A stretch of 10,843 nt of DNA from Methyloprofundus sp. (GCA_030619185.1 JAUXBW010000045.1:1-10843), one strand, 5' to 3'; positions 1 through 6,542 are shown, numbered from the stretch's first letter. Program-made: numbers and translations. The notes: generated from the sequence alone by a model not told the origin.

Positions 1-221
1 AGTTTTGGGTGCCAGCAGGGTTTGCCCATGGCTTTGTGGTCTTAAGTGAAAGTGCAGATTTTTTGTATAAAACCACTAATTATTACGCGCCAGAATTTGA
101 GCGCTGCATTGCCTGGGATGACCCGACAATTGGGATTGACTGGCATTTTGATGGAGAGCCTCAGCTTTCGGGGAAAGACCAGCAAGGTTTATTATTGAAA
201 GATGCTGAGCTATTTGCTTGA
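1..221 (+). CDS. rmlC: dTDP-4-dehydrorhamnose 3,5-epimerase, C-terminal part (cut by window edge)
   Basis: This is the 3' end of an RmlC/RfbC gene; the reading frame is already open at base 3 and its start lies outside the window. The visible 72 residues begin with FWVPAGFAHGF, the conserved family segment (usually VPEGFAHGF) that forms part of the cupin barrel. They continue with YKTTNYYAPEFERCIAWDDP, which matches the family's 'Y.TT.YY.P..E..I.WDDP' block, and then the typical DIGI.W-like stretch (IGIDWHFDG). In the family the enzyme isomerises dTDP-4-keto-6-deoxyglucose at C3 and C5 on the way to dTDP-L-rhamnose in the cytoplasm. A galE gene follows 82 bp later on the same strand, so this looks like the tail of a sugar-nucleotide cluster. 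A REP-like hairpin directly follows the stop codon. Confidence 0.9.
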   Translation, partial: FWVPAGFAHGFVVLSESADFLYKTTNYYAPEFERCIAWDDPTIGIDWHFDGEPQLSGKDQQGLLLKDAELFA

Positions 222-237
222 GTCTTAAAACAGAAAT

Positions 238-271
238 AATGTAGGGCACTGCTTTAGCCCGCAATTACATT
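238..271 (+). repeat. REP-like hairpin, copy A, between rmlC and galE
   Basis: The element begins with a GTAG head at 241. An inner stem GGGC (244-247) pairs with GCCC (257-260), and an outer stem AATGTA (238-243) pairs with TACATT (266-271) across a 5-nt bulge. The pattern TGTAGG..CTTTAGCC..TTAC is shared with the element at 4033-4063. GTAG-headed palindromes between genes are typical of bacterial REP elements mobilised by RAYT transposases. The hairpin could also stabilise the rmlC mRNA end; it has no T-run, so it is not a classical terminator. Confidence 0.5.
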
Positions 272-303
272 GAGAAGTATGGATATACAAAGGATGAGTT
301 TCT

Positions 304-1344
304 ATGAGTGCTGAGAAAATTTTAGTCACAGGTGGTGCTGGATATATCGGCAGCCATGCCTGTGTTGAATTATTACAGGTGGGTTATGATGTTATCGTCG
401 TTGACAATTTATCTAATAGCAAGCCTGAGTCATTAGCGCGGGTTGAAAAAATAACCGGTAAAGCATTGCATTTCGTTGAAGCCGATATACGCGATAAACA
501 GGCATTAAACGACATTTTTAGCACTCACGATATTTATGCTGTGCTACATTTTGCAGGCCTAAAGGCAGTGGGTGAATCCTGCGCCCAGCCGATAAGGTAT
601 TATGAAAATAATGTATATGGCACGTTAGTATTAACGGAGATGATGCAGCAGTATGGTGTTAAACGGATCATATTCAGTTCCTCTGCAACAGTTTATGGTG
701 AGCCGGATACGGTTAAATATACCGAAGACTTGCCTGTGTATGGGGCAACTAACCCCTATGGCAAGTCAAAGGCAATGGTCGAGGATATTTTAAAGGACCT
801 GGCAACCGCTGATAAATTATCTAATGCAAGTGATCCCTGGAAAGTTATCTTATTACGCTACTTTAATCCAATTGGCGCACATTTAAGTGGCTTGATTGGT
901 GAAGACCCTAATGGTATTCCCAATAATTTAGTGCCTTATGTTTCCCAGGTGGCGGTGGGTAAATTGGAACAGTTATCAGTATTTGGGGGTGATTATCCCA
1001 CCATAGATGGAACAGGCGTGCGCGATTATATCCATGTGGTTGATCTGGTAAAAGGTCATTTAAACGCATTACAGGCCATACAGAATATTTCTGGTTGTAA
1101 AGCGTACAACCTGGGAGCAGGAAAAGGTTATAGTGTACTTGAAGTGATTAGTGCATTTAAGCGAATTACGGGAAAATCAATTAATTATAAAATTGTTGAG
1201 CGTCGCGCCGGAGATATTGCAGAGAATTATGCAGATCCGGGCCTGGCCTTGCGTGAACTCAACTGGCAAACAGAAAAAAATCTAGATGATATGGTTGCAG
1301 ATACCTGGCGTTGGCAAAGCACTAACCCTAATGGATATGCATAA
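304..1344 (+). CDS. galE: UDP-glucose 4-epimerase GalE
   Basis: The 346-residue product is close in length to E. coli GalE (338) and belongs to the extended short-chain dehydrogenase family. Visible motifs are the NAD-binding GxxGxxG (G10, G13, G16 in TGGAGYIGSH), the SSSATVYG block with the catalytic Ser at 127, and YGKSK with catalytic Tyr152 and Lys156. The substrate-side blocks RYFNPIGAH (185-193), GTGVRDYIHVVDL and the C-terminal DTWRWQ are also there. The family interconverts UDP-glucose and UDP-galactose in the cytoplasm, using bound NAD. AAGGA at 290-294, nine bases ahead of the ATG, supports the start. The preceding rmlC suggests a role in surface polysaccharide precursors as well as galactose metabolism. 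The CYTH gene begins six bases after the stop. Related 4-epimerases acting on UDP-GlcNAc exist, but the close match to canonical GalE makes UDP-Glc/Gal the best call. Confidence 0.95.
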   Translation: MSAEKILVTGGAGYIGSHACVELLQVGYDVIVVDNLSNSKPESLARVEKITGKALHFVEADIRDKQALNDIFSTHDIYAVLHFAGLKAVGESCAQPIRYYENNVYGTLVLTEMMQQYGVKRIIFSSSATVYGEPDTVKYTEDLPVYGATNPYGKSKAMVEDILKDLATADKLSNASDPWKVILLRYFNPIGAHLSGLIGEDPNGIPNNLVPYVSQVAVGKLEQLSVFGGDYPTIDGTGVRDYIHVVDLVKGHLNALQAIQNISGCKAYNLGAGKGYSVLEVISAFKRITGKSINYKIVERRAGDIAENYADPGLALRELNWQTEKNLDDMVADTWRWQSTNPNGYA

Positions 1345-1350
1345 CAGCTT

Positions 1351-1818
1351 ATGGCAATTGAAATAGAACGAAAATTTTTACTCGCAAATGACAATTGGCG
1401 TACTTTAGTCTCAAAGTCTATACACTATCGCCAGGGTTATTTGAATAGTGATAAGCATAGCTCGGTAAGAATTAGAGTCAGTGATGATACCGCCAAGATA
1501 AATATTAAAAGTGCTACGATAGGTGCTCAGCGCCAGGAATATGAATATGATATTCCGGCTAAAGATGCACATGAATTACTCAATACTCTATGCCATAAGC
1601 CCTTAGTGGAGAAAACACGGCACCTTGTTGTAGTTAAGCAACATACTTGGGAAATTGATGAGTTTTCTGGCCAGAATCAAGGCTTGATAGTTGCCGAAAT
1701 TGAACTATCGCATGTTGATGAACCATTTGAAAGGTTAGACTGGGTGGGCGATGAGGTTACTGAAGACGTGCGTTACTACAATAATCAATTAGCAAAACAC
1801 CCTTATACACGCTGGTAG
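1351..1818 (+). CDS. CYTH domain protein (probable inorganic triphosphatase-like phosphohydrolase)
   Basis: This 155-residue single-domain protein starts with MAIEIERKFLL, containing the CYTH signature ExExK (E4, E6, K8). The remaining tunnel residues can be picked out: VRIR (R40, R42), the Lys of INIKS (K53), KTRH (88-91), WEIDEF (100-105) and VAEIEL (115-120). It ends with the EVTEDVRYYNNQLAK block typical of short bacterial members. CYTH enzymes form a beta-tunnel that binds triphosphate with divalent metals. Small bacterial members tested so far hydrolyse inorganic tripolyphosphate, and a few relatives are adenylate cyclases or thiamine triphosphatases. No CHAD or other extra domain is present. 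The gene lies six bases after galE with no strong ribosome-binding site, so it is probably co-transcribed and translationally coupled. The exact substrate is not readable from sequence. Confidence 0.88.
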   Translation: MAIEIERKFLLANDNWRTLVSKSIHYRQGYLNSDKHSSVRIRVSDDTAKINIKSATIGAQRQEYEYDIPAKDAHELLNTLCHKPLVEKTRHLVVVKQHTWEIDEFSGQNQGLIVAEIELSHVDEPFERLDWVGDEVTEDVRYYNNQLAKHPYTRW

Positions 1819-1826
1819 TTGTGTGT

Positions 1827-1850
1827 TTTTTGCAACAAATGTTGCAAAAA
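1827..1850. promoter_or_regulatory. 24-bp perfect palindrome between CYTH and TPR genes
   Basis: Two perfect 11-base arms (TTTTTGCAACA at 1827-1837 and TGTTGCAAAAA at 1840-1850) are separated by two bases. The T-run precedes the stem and the A-run follows it on both strands, so it does not look like an intrinsic terminator. Its position eight bases after the CYTH stop and 27 bases ahead of the TPR start fits an operator for a dimeric regulator or an mRNA hairpin. No specific regulator is recognised. Confidence 0.4.
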
Positions 1851-1876
1851 GGAGAATAAACAACTATATTTAGTGT

Positions 1877-2563
1877 ATGAAACAGAAAATTGTTATTCTA
1901 CTTTTGCTCGCGCTAAATTTAATGCCTGTCTTTGTTAAAGCTGATGCCTTACAACTTGCCGTACAAAAAATTGAATCAGAATGGGCGCACATTCATTATA
2001 ATATTGCAAAAGAGCAACGAGAATCCGCTTATAAGCATTTACTTGAGCATATTAAAACTTTAAATGCGCAGTATCCAGATAAAGCTGAGCTAATTATCCA
2101 GCAGGCAATTATTGTTGCCAGTAATGCAGATAATATTAATGCCATCAGTGCGTTAAGTGCAATACATCAAGCTCGTGACCTTTTATTGCGTGCTATAGAA
2201 TTAGACCCAGATGCGTCTGAAGGTGCTGCTTTTGTAGCATTAGGGTCCCTTTATTATAGGGTGCCTAGCTGGCCTATTGCCTATGGTGATAATGATAAAG
2301 CACGAGATATGCTAAAAAAAGCATTGGCGATTAACCCTAATACCATCGATGCCAATTATTTTTATGGTGACTTTCTGGCTATGCAAGGTCAGCAGAAAGA
2401 AGCGGTGACTTATTTTAAACGCGCGGTGGCTATTCCTGTTAGAGCAACGCAGGTATTTTCTGATACGCAATTACACCAGCTAGCTCAATCGGCAATGATT
2501 GACAATAGCAAAGGCTTAGCGATTAATAAGCAAAGAGTGTCTATTGCGCTTAGCGGGGAGTAG
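1877..2563 (+). CDS. secreted TPR-repeat protein of unknown function
   Basis: The product has 228 residues. It opens with a signal peptide (MKQKIV, then a hydrophobic core LLLLALNLMPVFV, likely cleaved after VKA at about residue 22), so it is probably periplasmic. Two to three tetratricopeptide-type helical repeats follow. The first is around 96-127 (ARDLLLRAIELDP then ALGSLYYR), the second at 141-170 (KARDMLKKALAINP) and the third at 157-187 (EAVTYFKRAVAIP). The segment YYRVPSWPIAYGD between repeats is a recognisable family feature of small proteobacterial TPR proteins, but no function is assigned. The start is fixed by an in-frame stop at 1871. The only strong AAGGAG (1849-1854) is too far away (22 bases) to serve this ATG, so initiation seems weak. 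TPRs usually mediate protein contacts; the partner is unknown. It is convergent with the AMMECR1 gene, with seven bases between the stop codons. Confidence 0.8.
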   Translation: MKQKIVILLLLALNLMPVFVKADALQLAVQKIESEWAHIHYNIAKEQRESAYKHLLEHIKTLNAQYPDKAELIIQQAIIVASNADNINAISALSAIHQARDLLLRAIELDPDASEGAAFVALGSLYYRVPSWPIAYGDNDKARDMLKKALAINPNTIDANYFYGDFLAMQGQQKEAVTYFKRAVAIPVRATQVFSDTQLHQLAQSAMIDNSKGLAINKQRVSIALSGE

Positions 2564-2570
2564 TTGTTGC

Positions 2571-3137
2571 CTATTCGTGACGCGCAGAAATATATTCACA
2601 TTCGTAGCGCGAAACCCTCAGAGAATCAGACCAATAATCACTCGCCAATCCTGTTTTTAACTTAAGGTGTAGTAAAAATTCTTCAGGATCAGTTATTGAC
2701 TCCCACACAGAAGGCAAAAAAGTCCCCCGTCGTAAACCCTCTTGCATAATTAAACCATCTATACCTGGGCGTAATTGTTTGACTAAATCTTCTTCTGAAT
2801 AGAAGCTTATGGGTTGCGCAGAGCTTAAAAGAGACAGGTGTATTTCTAGCAGTGAAAATTCAGTAGTCAACAACGGTGGGAAGCGGGGGTCTTTAAAGGC
2901 TGCAGCAAAGGAATTTTCTGCAATATCAATGACTAATGGACGCACAGCCTCTAGCATACCTATACAGCCACGCAGCTGTTGTTCAATTTCCAGAGTTACA
3001 AATGTTGCTCGCAGTGCTTGTAACTCGGAGGAAAAGTCTTTGCTGTTGATTGGTAACGCACGCCCATACTCCAACCCGTGGGCGATAGAATTTTTAGCTA
3101 TTTGTATGAGTTGTTGTTGAGTATTAGTTGATAACAT
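2571..3137 (-). CDS. amrA: AmmeMemoRadiSam system protein A (AMMECR1 domain)
   Basis: The protein is an AMMECR1-domain protein of 188 residues when started at the ATG at 3137 (191 from 3146). I prefer 3137: AGGA lies ten bases upstream of it but only one base before the 3146 ATG. The hallmark LRGCIG is at residues 55-60. It is followed by FAAAFKDPRFPPL (77-90), the IHLSLLSSAQPI strand (99-110), RPGIDGLIMQ (123-132) and GTFLPSVWE (138-146), all in the usual family order and length. AMMECR1 is conserved from archaea to humans; its biochemical activity has not been settled, though the invariant Cys in LRGCIG suggests chemistry or binding there. The 5' end overlaps the MEMO-domain gene by 14 bases, so the two are probably translationally coupled. 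Together with the divergent radical SAM gene they complete the three-part set. The symbol is a descriptive family label. Confidence 0.9.
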   Translation of the reverse strand: MLSTNTQQQLIQIAKNSIAHGLEYGRALPINSKDFSSELQALRATFVTLEIEQQLRGCIGMLEAVRPLVIDIAENSFAAAFKDPRFPPLLTTEFSLLEIHLSLLSSAQPISFYSEEDLVKQLRPGIDGLIMQEGLRRGTFLPSVWESITDPEEFLLHLKLKTGLASDYWSDSLRVSRYECEYISARHE

Positions 3138-3915
3138 AAGCACCATATCCTACTACACTGTTTTTATCGCCCGCAGTATCACCTGAATTTTTAAGGTCTA
3201 TGGTTTTAATCTGCAGGTTTTTTGTTTTGGCAAGTGCGAGCAGGCCACTTACAGGTACTCGTCCACAAGCACTGTCATATCCTAAATGTTGATAGTCAAG
3301 CTGTTCAATTTTCTCACTGGTTGCCTTATCTAAACGTTGTGCAGTTGCATAGTCATGAAAATGACTAAGATCTGAGCTAATAACGATCAAAGTATCATCT
3401 TGATCATAAAACAATGCCAGTAGCTGTGCAATTTGTTCAGCCGGGCAATCGCCCGCCACGATCGGAATTAGCTGAAATGAGTCTAAAATCAATTGTAGAA
3501 ATGGTAATTGAACTTCCAAGCTATGTTCAAATAGGTGTGCCTGATCCCTATAGTGTACAAAAGAAAAATGACTTAAAGACGCTATTGCCTGTGTATCCAA
3601 TGCAATATCACCTAATGGGGTATTAAACGCATCAGCATGAGAAAGAGCAAGCCCGGAAAAGCCAACTTTATGTGATGGGCCCAATAAAACGACATGTTTA
3701 ATAGTCTTATATTTCGGCTGTAGTAGCGCATAGGCACTTGCGGCTATTTCGCCTGAATAGATATAACCAGCGTGTGGTACGATAATAGCCTTAGGTACTT
3801 TATCTGTTGGGCTGACAGCCACCTGTTGTAAATACCCGCTAATCATGGCCTTTAAATCCTCTGGCTTATCAGGATAAAAAGAGCCGGAAACTGCGGGTTG
3901 ACGAATGTTTGGCAT
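3124..3915 (-). CDS. amrB: AmmeMemoRadiSam system protein B (MEMO-like)
   Basis: The 263-residue product is full length for the MEMO family, which shares its fold with extradiol dioxygenases. It starts with IRQPAVSGSFYP, the standard N-terminus (RxPAVAGxFYP). The putative metal ligands and neighbours are present: His48 in VPHAGYIYSG, His82 in LGPSHK, EHSLEVQLPFLQ (130-141) and SSDLSHFHDY (180-189) with His185 and His187. Cys217 lies in SACGRVPV, and the family C-terminal YGAYV block is present. Human MEMO1 is known as a signalling and metal or redox protein; the role of the bacterial form was not defined, to my knowledge. A GGGGA five bases before the ATG supports the start. Its 3' end overlaps the AMMECR1 gene. 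A possible promoter (3950-3978) lies upstream. Enzymatic activity is plausible from the fold but is inference. Confidence 0.92.
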   Translation of the reverse strand: MPNIRQPAVSGSFYPDKPEDLKAMISGYLQQVAVSPTDKVPKAIIVPHAGYIYSGEIAASAYALLQPKYKTIKHVVLLGPSHKVGFSGLALSHADAFNTPLGDIALDTQAIASLSHFSFVHYRDQAHLFEHSLEVQLPFLQLILDSFQLIPIVAGDCPAEQIAQLLALFYDQDDTLIVISSDLSHFHDYATAQRLDKATSEKIEQLDYQHLGYDSACGRVPVSGLLALAKTKNLQIKTIDLKNSGDTAGDKNSVVGYGAYVIN

Positions 3916-3949
3916 ATTGTTCCCCGTTGTGAAACTCTGTTTTATTAAC

Positions 3950-3978
3950 TATATAATCCAATTAGTGTTAAATTACAA
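3950..3978 (-). promoter_or_regulatory. possible sigma70 promoter for the amrB-amrA pair
   Basis: Read on the - strand, TTGTAA (3978-3973) and TATATA (3955-3950) are 17 bases apart, each matching four of six consensus positions. This is 35 bases upstream of the MEMO start. On the + strand the same spot contains TATAAT (3952-3957) with TTGTGA 19 bases ahead, so a divergent promoter for the radical SAM gene may overlap. The assignment rests only on consensus matching in an AT-rich region. Confidence 0.3.
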
Positions 3979-4032
3979 GCTTCTCAATAATAAATAGTAA
4001 GCGAATGAAGAGCTGTAGACAATTACTCTACC

Positions 4033-4063
4033 TGTAGGAGCGGTCTTTAGCCGCGAAGATTAC
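4033..4063 (+). repeat. REP-like element, copy B, upstream of the radical SAM gene
   Basis: This is a GTAG-headed element (GTAG at 4034). A GCGG/CCGC stem (4040-4043 with 4051-4054) encloses a seven-base loop TCTTTAG. The general form GTAGGAGCGG..TTAGCCGCGA is that of well-known gammaproteobacterial REP sequences. It shares the TGTAGG, CTTTAGCC and TTAC blocks with copy A at 238-271. It sits in the non-coding space between the divergent amrB and amrS genes and would lie in the amrS leader if transcription starts near 3960. Confidence 0.65.
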
Positions 4064-4141
4064 GCACAAATTACGGTAAAGTTCGACCTTTGGGTATTGC
4101 TAAATACTTCCGGCTCCCTAGGTTGTTTAGTGAGACATATT

Positions 4142-5227
4142 ATGAATACAAGAAAAAATACAGAGCTAGTTGTCTCAACCTGCTACTGGCATGAGCTGGG
4201 TGATGGGCGTATACAATGTGATTTATGCCCAAGATTTTGTAAATTACACACAGGCCAGCGAGGCTTGTGTTTTGTGCGCCAGAATCAGGACCAGAAAGTT
4301 GTCTTAACCAGCTATGGTCGTTCTAGTGGGTTTGCGATAGACCCGATTGAAAAGAAACCGCTCAACCATTTCTATCCTGGTTCATCGGTATTTTCATTTG
4401 GTACCGCAGGCTGTAATCTAGCCTGTAAGTTTTGTCAAAACTGGGATATTAGCAAGTCACGCGAAATGGATTCGTTAATGAGTGTTGCGGGTCCAGAAAA
4501 AATTGCCCAGAAGGCTGTTGAACTTAATTGTATCAGCGTAGCCTACACCTATAATGACCCCGTTATATTTCACGAATATGCAATTGATACAGCATTAGCC
4601 TGCCGGGAATTAGGTATTAAATCGGTCTCCGTATCTGCAGGCTATGTCTGCCCTGAACCTAGGGCAGAATTTTACCAAGTGATGGATGCGGCCAATATCG
4701 ATTTAAAAGCCTTTTCCGAGAGTTTCTATCATAAAATCACGGGATCACATTTAGCACCCGTACTTGATACATTGCTTTACTTACAGCATGAAACATCGGT
4801 ATGGCTGGAATTAACCACTTTAATCATTCCTGGCGAAAATGACTCCAGAGCGGAGCTAGAGCAAATGACCCAATGGGTGGTAGAGAATCTGGGTACTGAT
4901 GTGCCTATGCATTTTACTGCTTTTCATCCCGACTGGAAAATGCAGGACAAGCCCTCAACTCCGGTCTCTACTTTATTAATGGCAAGAGAGATTGCTTTAA
5001 AAAATGGCGTGCATTATGCCTATGTAGGTAATGTCCATGATAAGGCGGCTGAAAGTACCTATTGCCATGCTTGTGGACAGCTATTAATAGGCCGGGATTG
5101 GTATCAGTTATCTGACTGGAATTTGACTGTATCTGGGGCGTGTATAGCCTGCGGTACTCAATGTATAGGACATTTTACTGCAAAGCCTGGAAACTGGGGG
5201 ACTAAACGGGTTGGGGTGAATTTATAA
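4142..5227 (+). CDS. amrS: AmmeMemoRadiSam system radical SAM enzyme
   Basis: From the ATG at 4142 the product has 361 residues. A longer frame opens at a TTG at 4097, but its extra 15 residues do not resemble the family, while proteins of this family begin shortly before the YWHEL..GRIQCDLCPRFC block. The N-terminal cysteine motif is C26, C29, C33 and C43. The radical SAM cluster motif CxxxCxxC is C91, C95, C98 in GTAGCNLACKFCQNWD, and SAM-binding strands follow (VAYTYNDP 133-140, IDLKAF 186-191, ELTTLIIPG 223-231). The C-terminus carries a zinc-ribbon-like pair, C308/C311 and C334/C337, plus C341. The mixture identifies the stand-alone radical SAM partner of AMMECR1 and MEMO proteins, distantly like pyruvate formate-lyase activating enzymes. 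It should reductively cleave SAM to start radical chemistry on an unknown substrate. It is divergent from amrB-amrA, with a REP-like element between. Confidence 0.93.
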   Translation: MNTRKNTELVVSTCYWHELGDGRIQCDLCPRFCKLHTGQRGLCFVRQNQDQKVVLTSYGRSSGFAIDPIEKKPLNHFYPGSSVFSFGTAGCNLACKFCQNWDISKSREMDSLMSVAGPEKIAQKAVELNCISVAYTYNDPVIFHEYAIDTALACRELGIKSVSVSAGYVCPEPRAEFYQVMDAANIDLKAFSESFYHKITGSHLAPVLDTLLYLQHETSVWLELTTLIIPGENDSRAELEQMTQWVVENLGTDVPMHFTAFHPDWKMQDKPSTPVSTLLMAREIALKNGVHYAYVGNVHDKAAESTYCHACGQLLIGRDWYQLSDWNLTVSGACIACGTQCIGHFTAKPGNWGTKRVGVNL

Positions 5228-5582
5228 GTATTTTATACCCCTAAAGATAGGCCGCATAATTTATATAGGGGAATGAACGGTTACCAGCAGAAAGATACTA
5301 TGTGGTCGTGAAGAATTAGGTGTAGTCTAAAGTGGCGTTGGAAGCAACTCCAAATATTATAACTATTAAGTTCATACTGAGTTCTACAGTTAGTTTATTT
5401 AACATCGATAGAAAAACTCTGGCAGGTGGATACGGCACAAAAAGAAATTATTCTTGTAAATTGCTTGATGTAGATACGAGTTAAAACCTGTTATGAATTC
5501 ATTAAGAAGCCTCGCGACGGTTTCTATTCTCGGGCAGCCTCCTAGCTAAAAAGTTCTCCTTTATTACTTTGCCCCAAAACTT
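5228..5582. other. 355-bp gap with no recognised gene
   Basis: No coding region was recognised on either strand. Structures seen are CCCCTA/TAGGGG arms (5238-5243 and 5266-5271) shortly after the amrS stop, and a short hairpin at 5334-5351 (GGCGTTG against CAACTCC around a GAAG loop, one mismatch). A weak promoter-like pair lies at 5465-5494 (TTGATG, 18 bases, TGTTAT) that could serve the SGNH gene. A 30-codon open stretch at 5381-5470 has no start codon. No riboswitch class could be matched. Confidence 0.4.
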
Positions 5583-6542
5583 ATGATTAAACGTTTTATT
5601 TCTAACACGCTACTTGTAATTTGTAGTATTGTCGTCACCCTGATTATTATCGAGAGCGTAATCAAACTAGCAAAGCCATATACTACTTTCGGTGCTAATT
5701 CAGAAATTAAATGGATGCGTGAAAGTGATGCCAGTTTAACTAAAACTTATACTTTAGAAGAGGGGTTTGGCTTTAGACCCATACTTAATGCCTCTACCTA
5801 TAGTCAGTATGGTACATTACGTAATGAATACCCCTTCAATAAAGGCAGCAAAACACGATTGCTTTTTATCGGTGACTCTGTCACAGCGAGAGGGAAAATT
5901 ATGCGTGCGCTGGCAGAGTACTATGGCAATAACAAATATGAATACTGGAATGCTGGTGTTGAATCCTTTAACACATTACAGGAAGTGGCCTTTTATAAAA
6001 AGTATAATCAAGCGATTGAACCAGACCATGTTATATTGACTTTTCATCAAAATGACTACACCACAACGCCCATCGCTTTTTTTAATAAAGATAATAAGCT
6101 TGTTGTTTATGCGCCTAATACGCCTTTAGACGATTTGACCCCCTGGTTGTATAAAAATTCAGTTGTTTATCGTCTTTATATAAGAGTTATCACCAGCTTT
6201 CAACCTAAAATCAATCAACATATAGTTGACGAAATAAAAAATAGTTTGCAGGACTTAAACAATACTTTAGCTAAGAAAAATATACGTCTAAGTGTTATAC
6301 TGCTGCCCCATTTAGATAGCTATCCCGAATGGAGCCAGCAAGACATGATGGCAAGAAGCAAGATAAAAGAAACATTAGATAGCTTGGATATTGTATATTA
6401 TGATTTATTAGAGCCTATGAATAACGCAGTTGCAAATAACATAAATCTTAACGAGTCTCCCGGAGATACCGCTCACCCAAGCAGTGATGTAGCTAATGTT
6501 TTTGCACAATATTTATATGAAAATAATTTATTAGGACAATAA
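5583..6542 (+). CDS. membrane-anchored SGNH/GDSL-type hydrolase
   Basis: The product has 319 residues. One N-terminal membrane segment or uncleaved signal anchor (residues 5-28, ISNTLLVICSIVVTLIIIES) should place the rest in the periplasm. All four SGNH blocks are seen: block I LLFIGDSV (Ser99 nucleophile), block II WNAGVESF (Gly125), block III LTFHQND (Asn157) and block V DTAH (Asp295, His298). Family members are esterases, lipases or carbohydrate O-acetyl transferases/esterases. The specific substrate cannot be read here, but periplasmic membrane-tethered members often act on acylated glycans, which would suit the nearby sugar-nucleotide genes. No good ribosome-binding site precedes the ATG. 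The gene is flanked by long non-coding stretches and appears to be its own transcription unit, with a candidate terminator just after it. It is AT-rich, with many AAA, AAT and ATA codons. Confidence 0.82.
   Translation: MIKRFISNTLLVICSIVVTLIIIESVIKLAKPYTTFGANSEIKWMRESDASLTKTYTLEEGFGFRPILNASTYSQYGTLRNEYPFNKGSKTRLLFIGDSVTARGKIMRALAEYYGNNKYEYWNAGVESFNTLQEVAFYKKYNQAIEPDHVILTFHQNDYTTTPIAFFNKDNKLVVYAPNTPLDDLTPWLYKNSVVYRLYIRVITSFQPKINQHIVDEIKNSLQDLNNTLAKKNIRLSVILLPHLDSYPEWSQQDMMARSKIKETLDSLDIVYYDLLEPMNNAVANNINLNESPGDTAHPSSDVANVFAQYLYENNLLGQ

Noticed and set aside
2809..3120. + strand open frame opposite the AMMECR1 gene
   Set aside because: The - strand carries clear AMMECR1 motifs throughout; the + strand frame is low in conserved features and is a shadow.
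4097..4141. TTG-initiated 15-residue extension of the radical SAM protein
   Set aside because: The residues do not look like the family N-terminus, no ribosome-binding site precedes the TTG, and the ATG at 4142 gives the normal length.
5381..5470. 30-codon open stretch that reads like protein
   Set aside because: It has no start codon, is short, is bounded by stops and matches nothing recognisable; it is only mentioned as a possible relic.
5480..5582. Possible c-di-GMP (GEMM) riboswitch before the SGNH gene
   Set aside because: The conserved core bases and paired arms of that class could not be found; only scattered GC-rich words are present.
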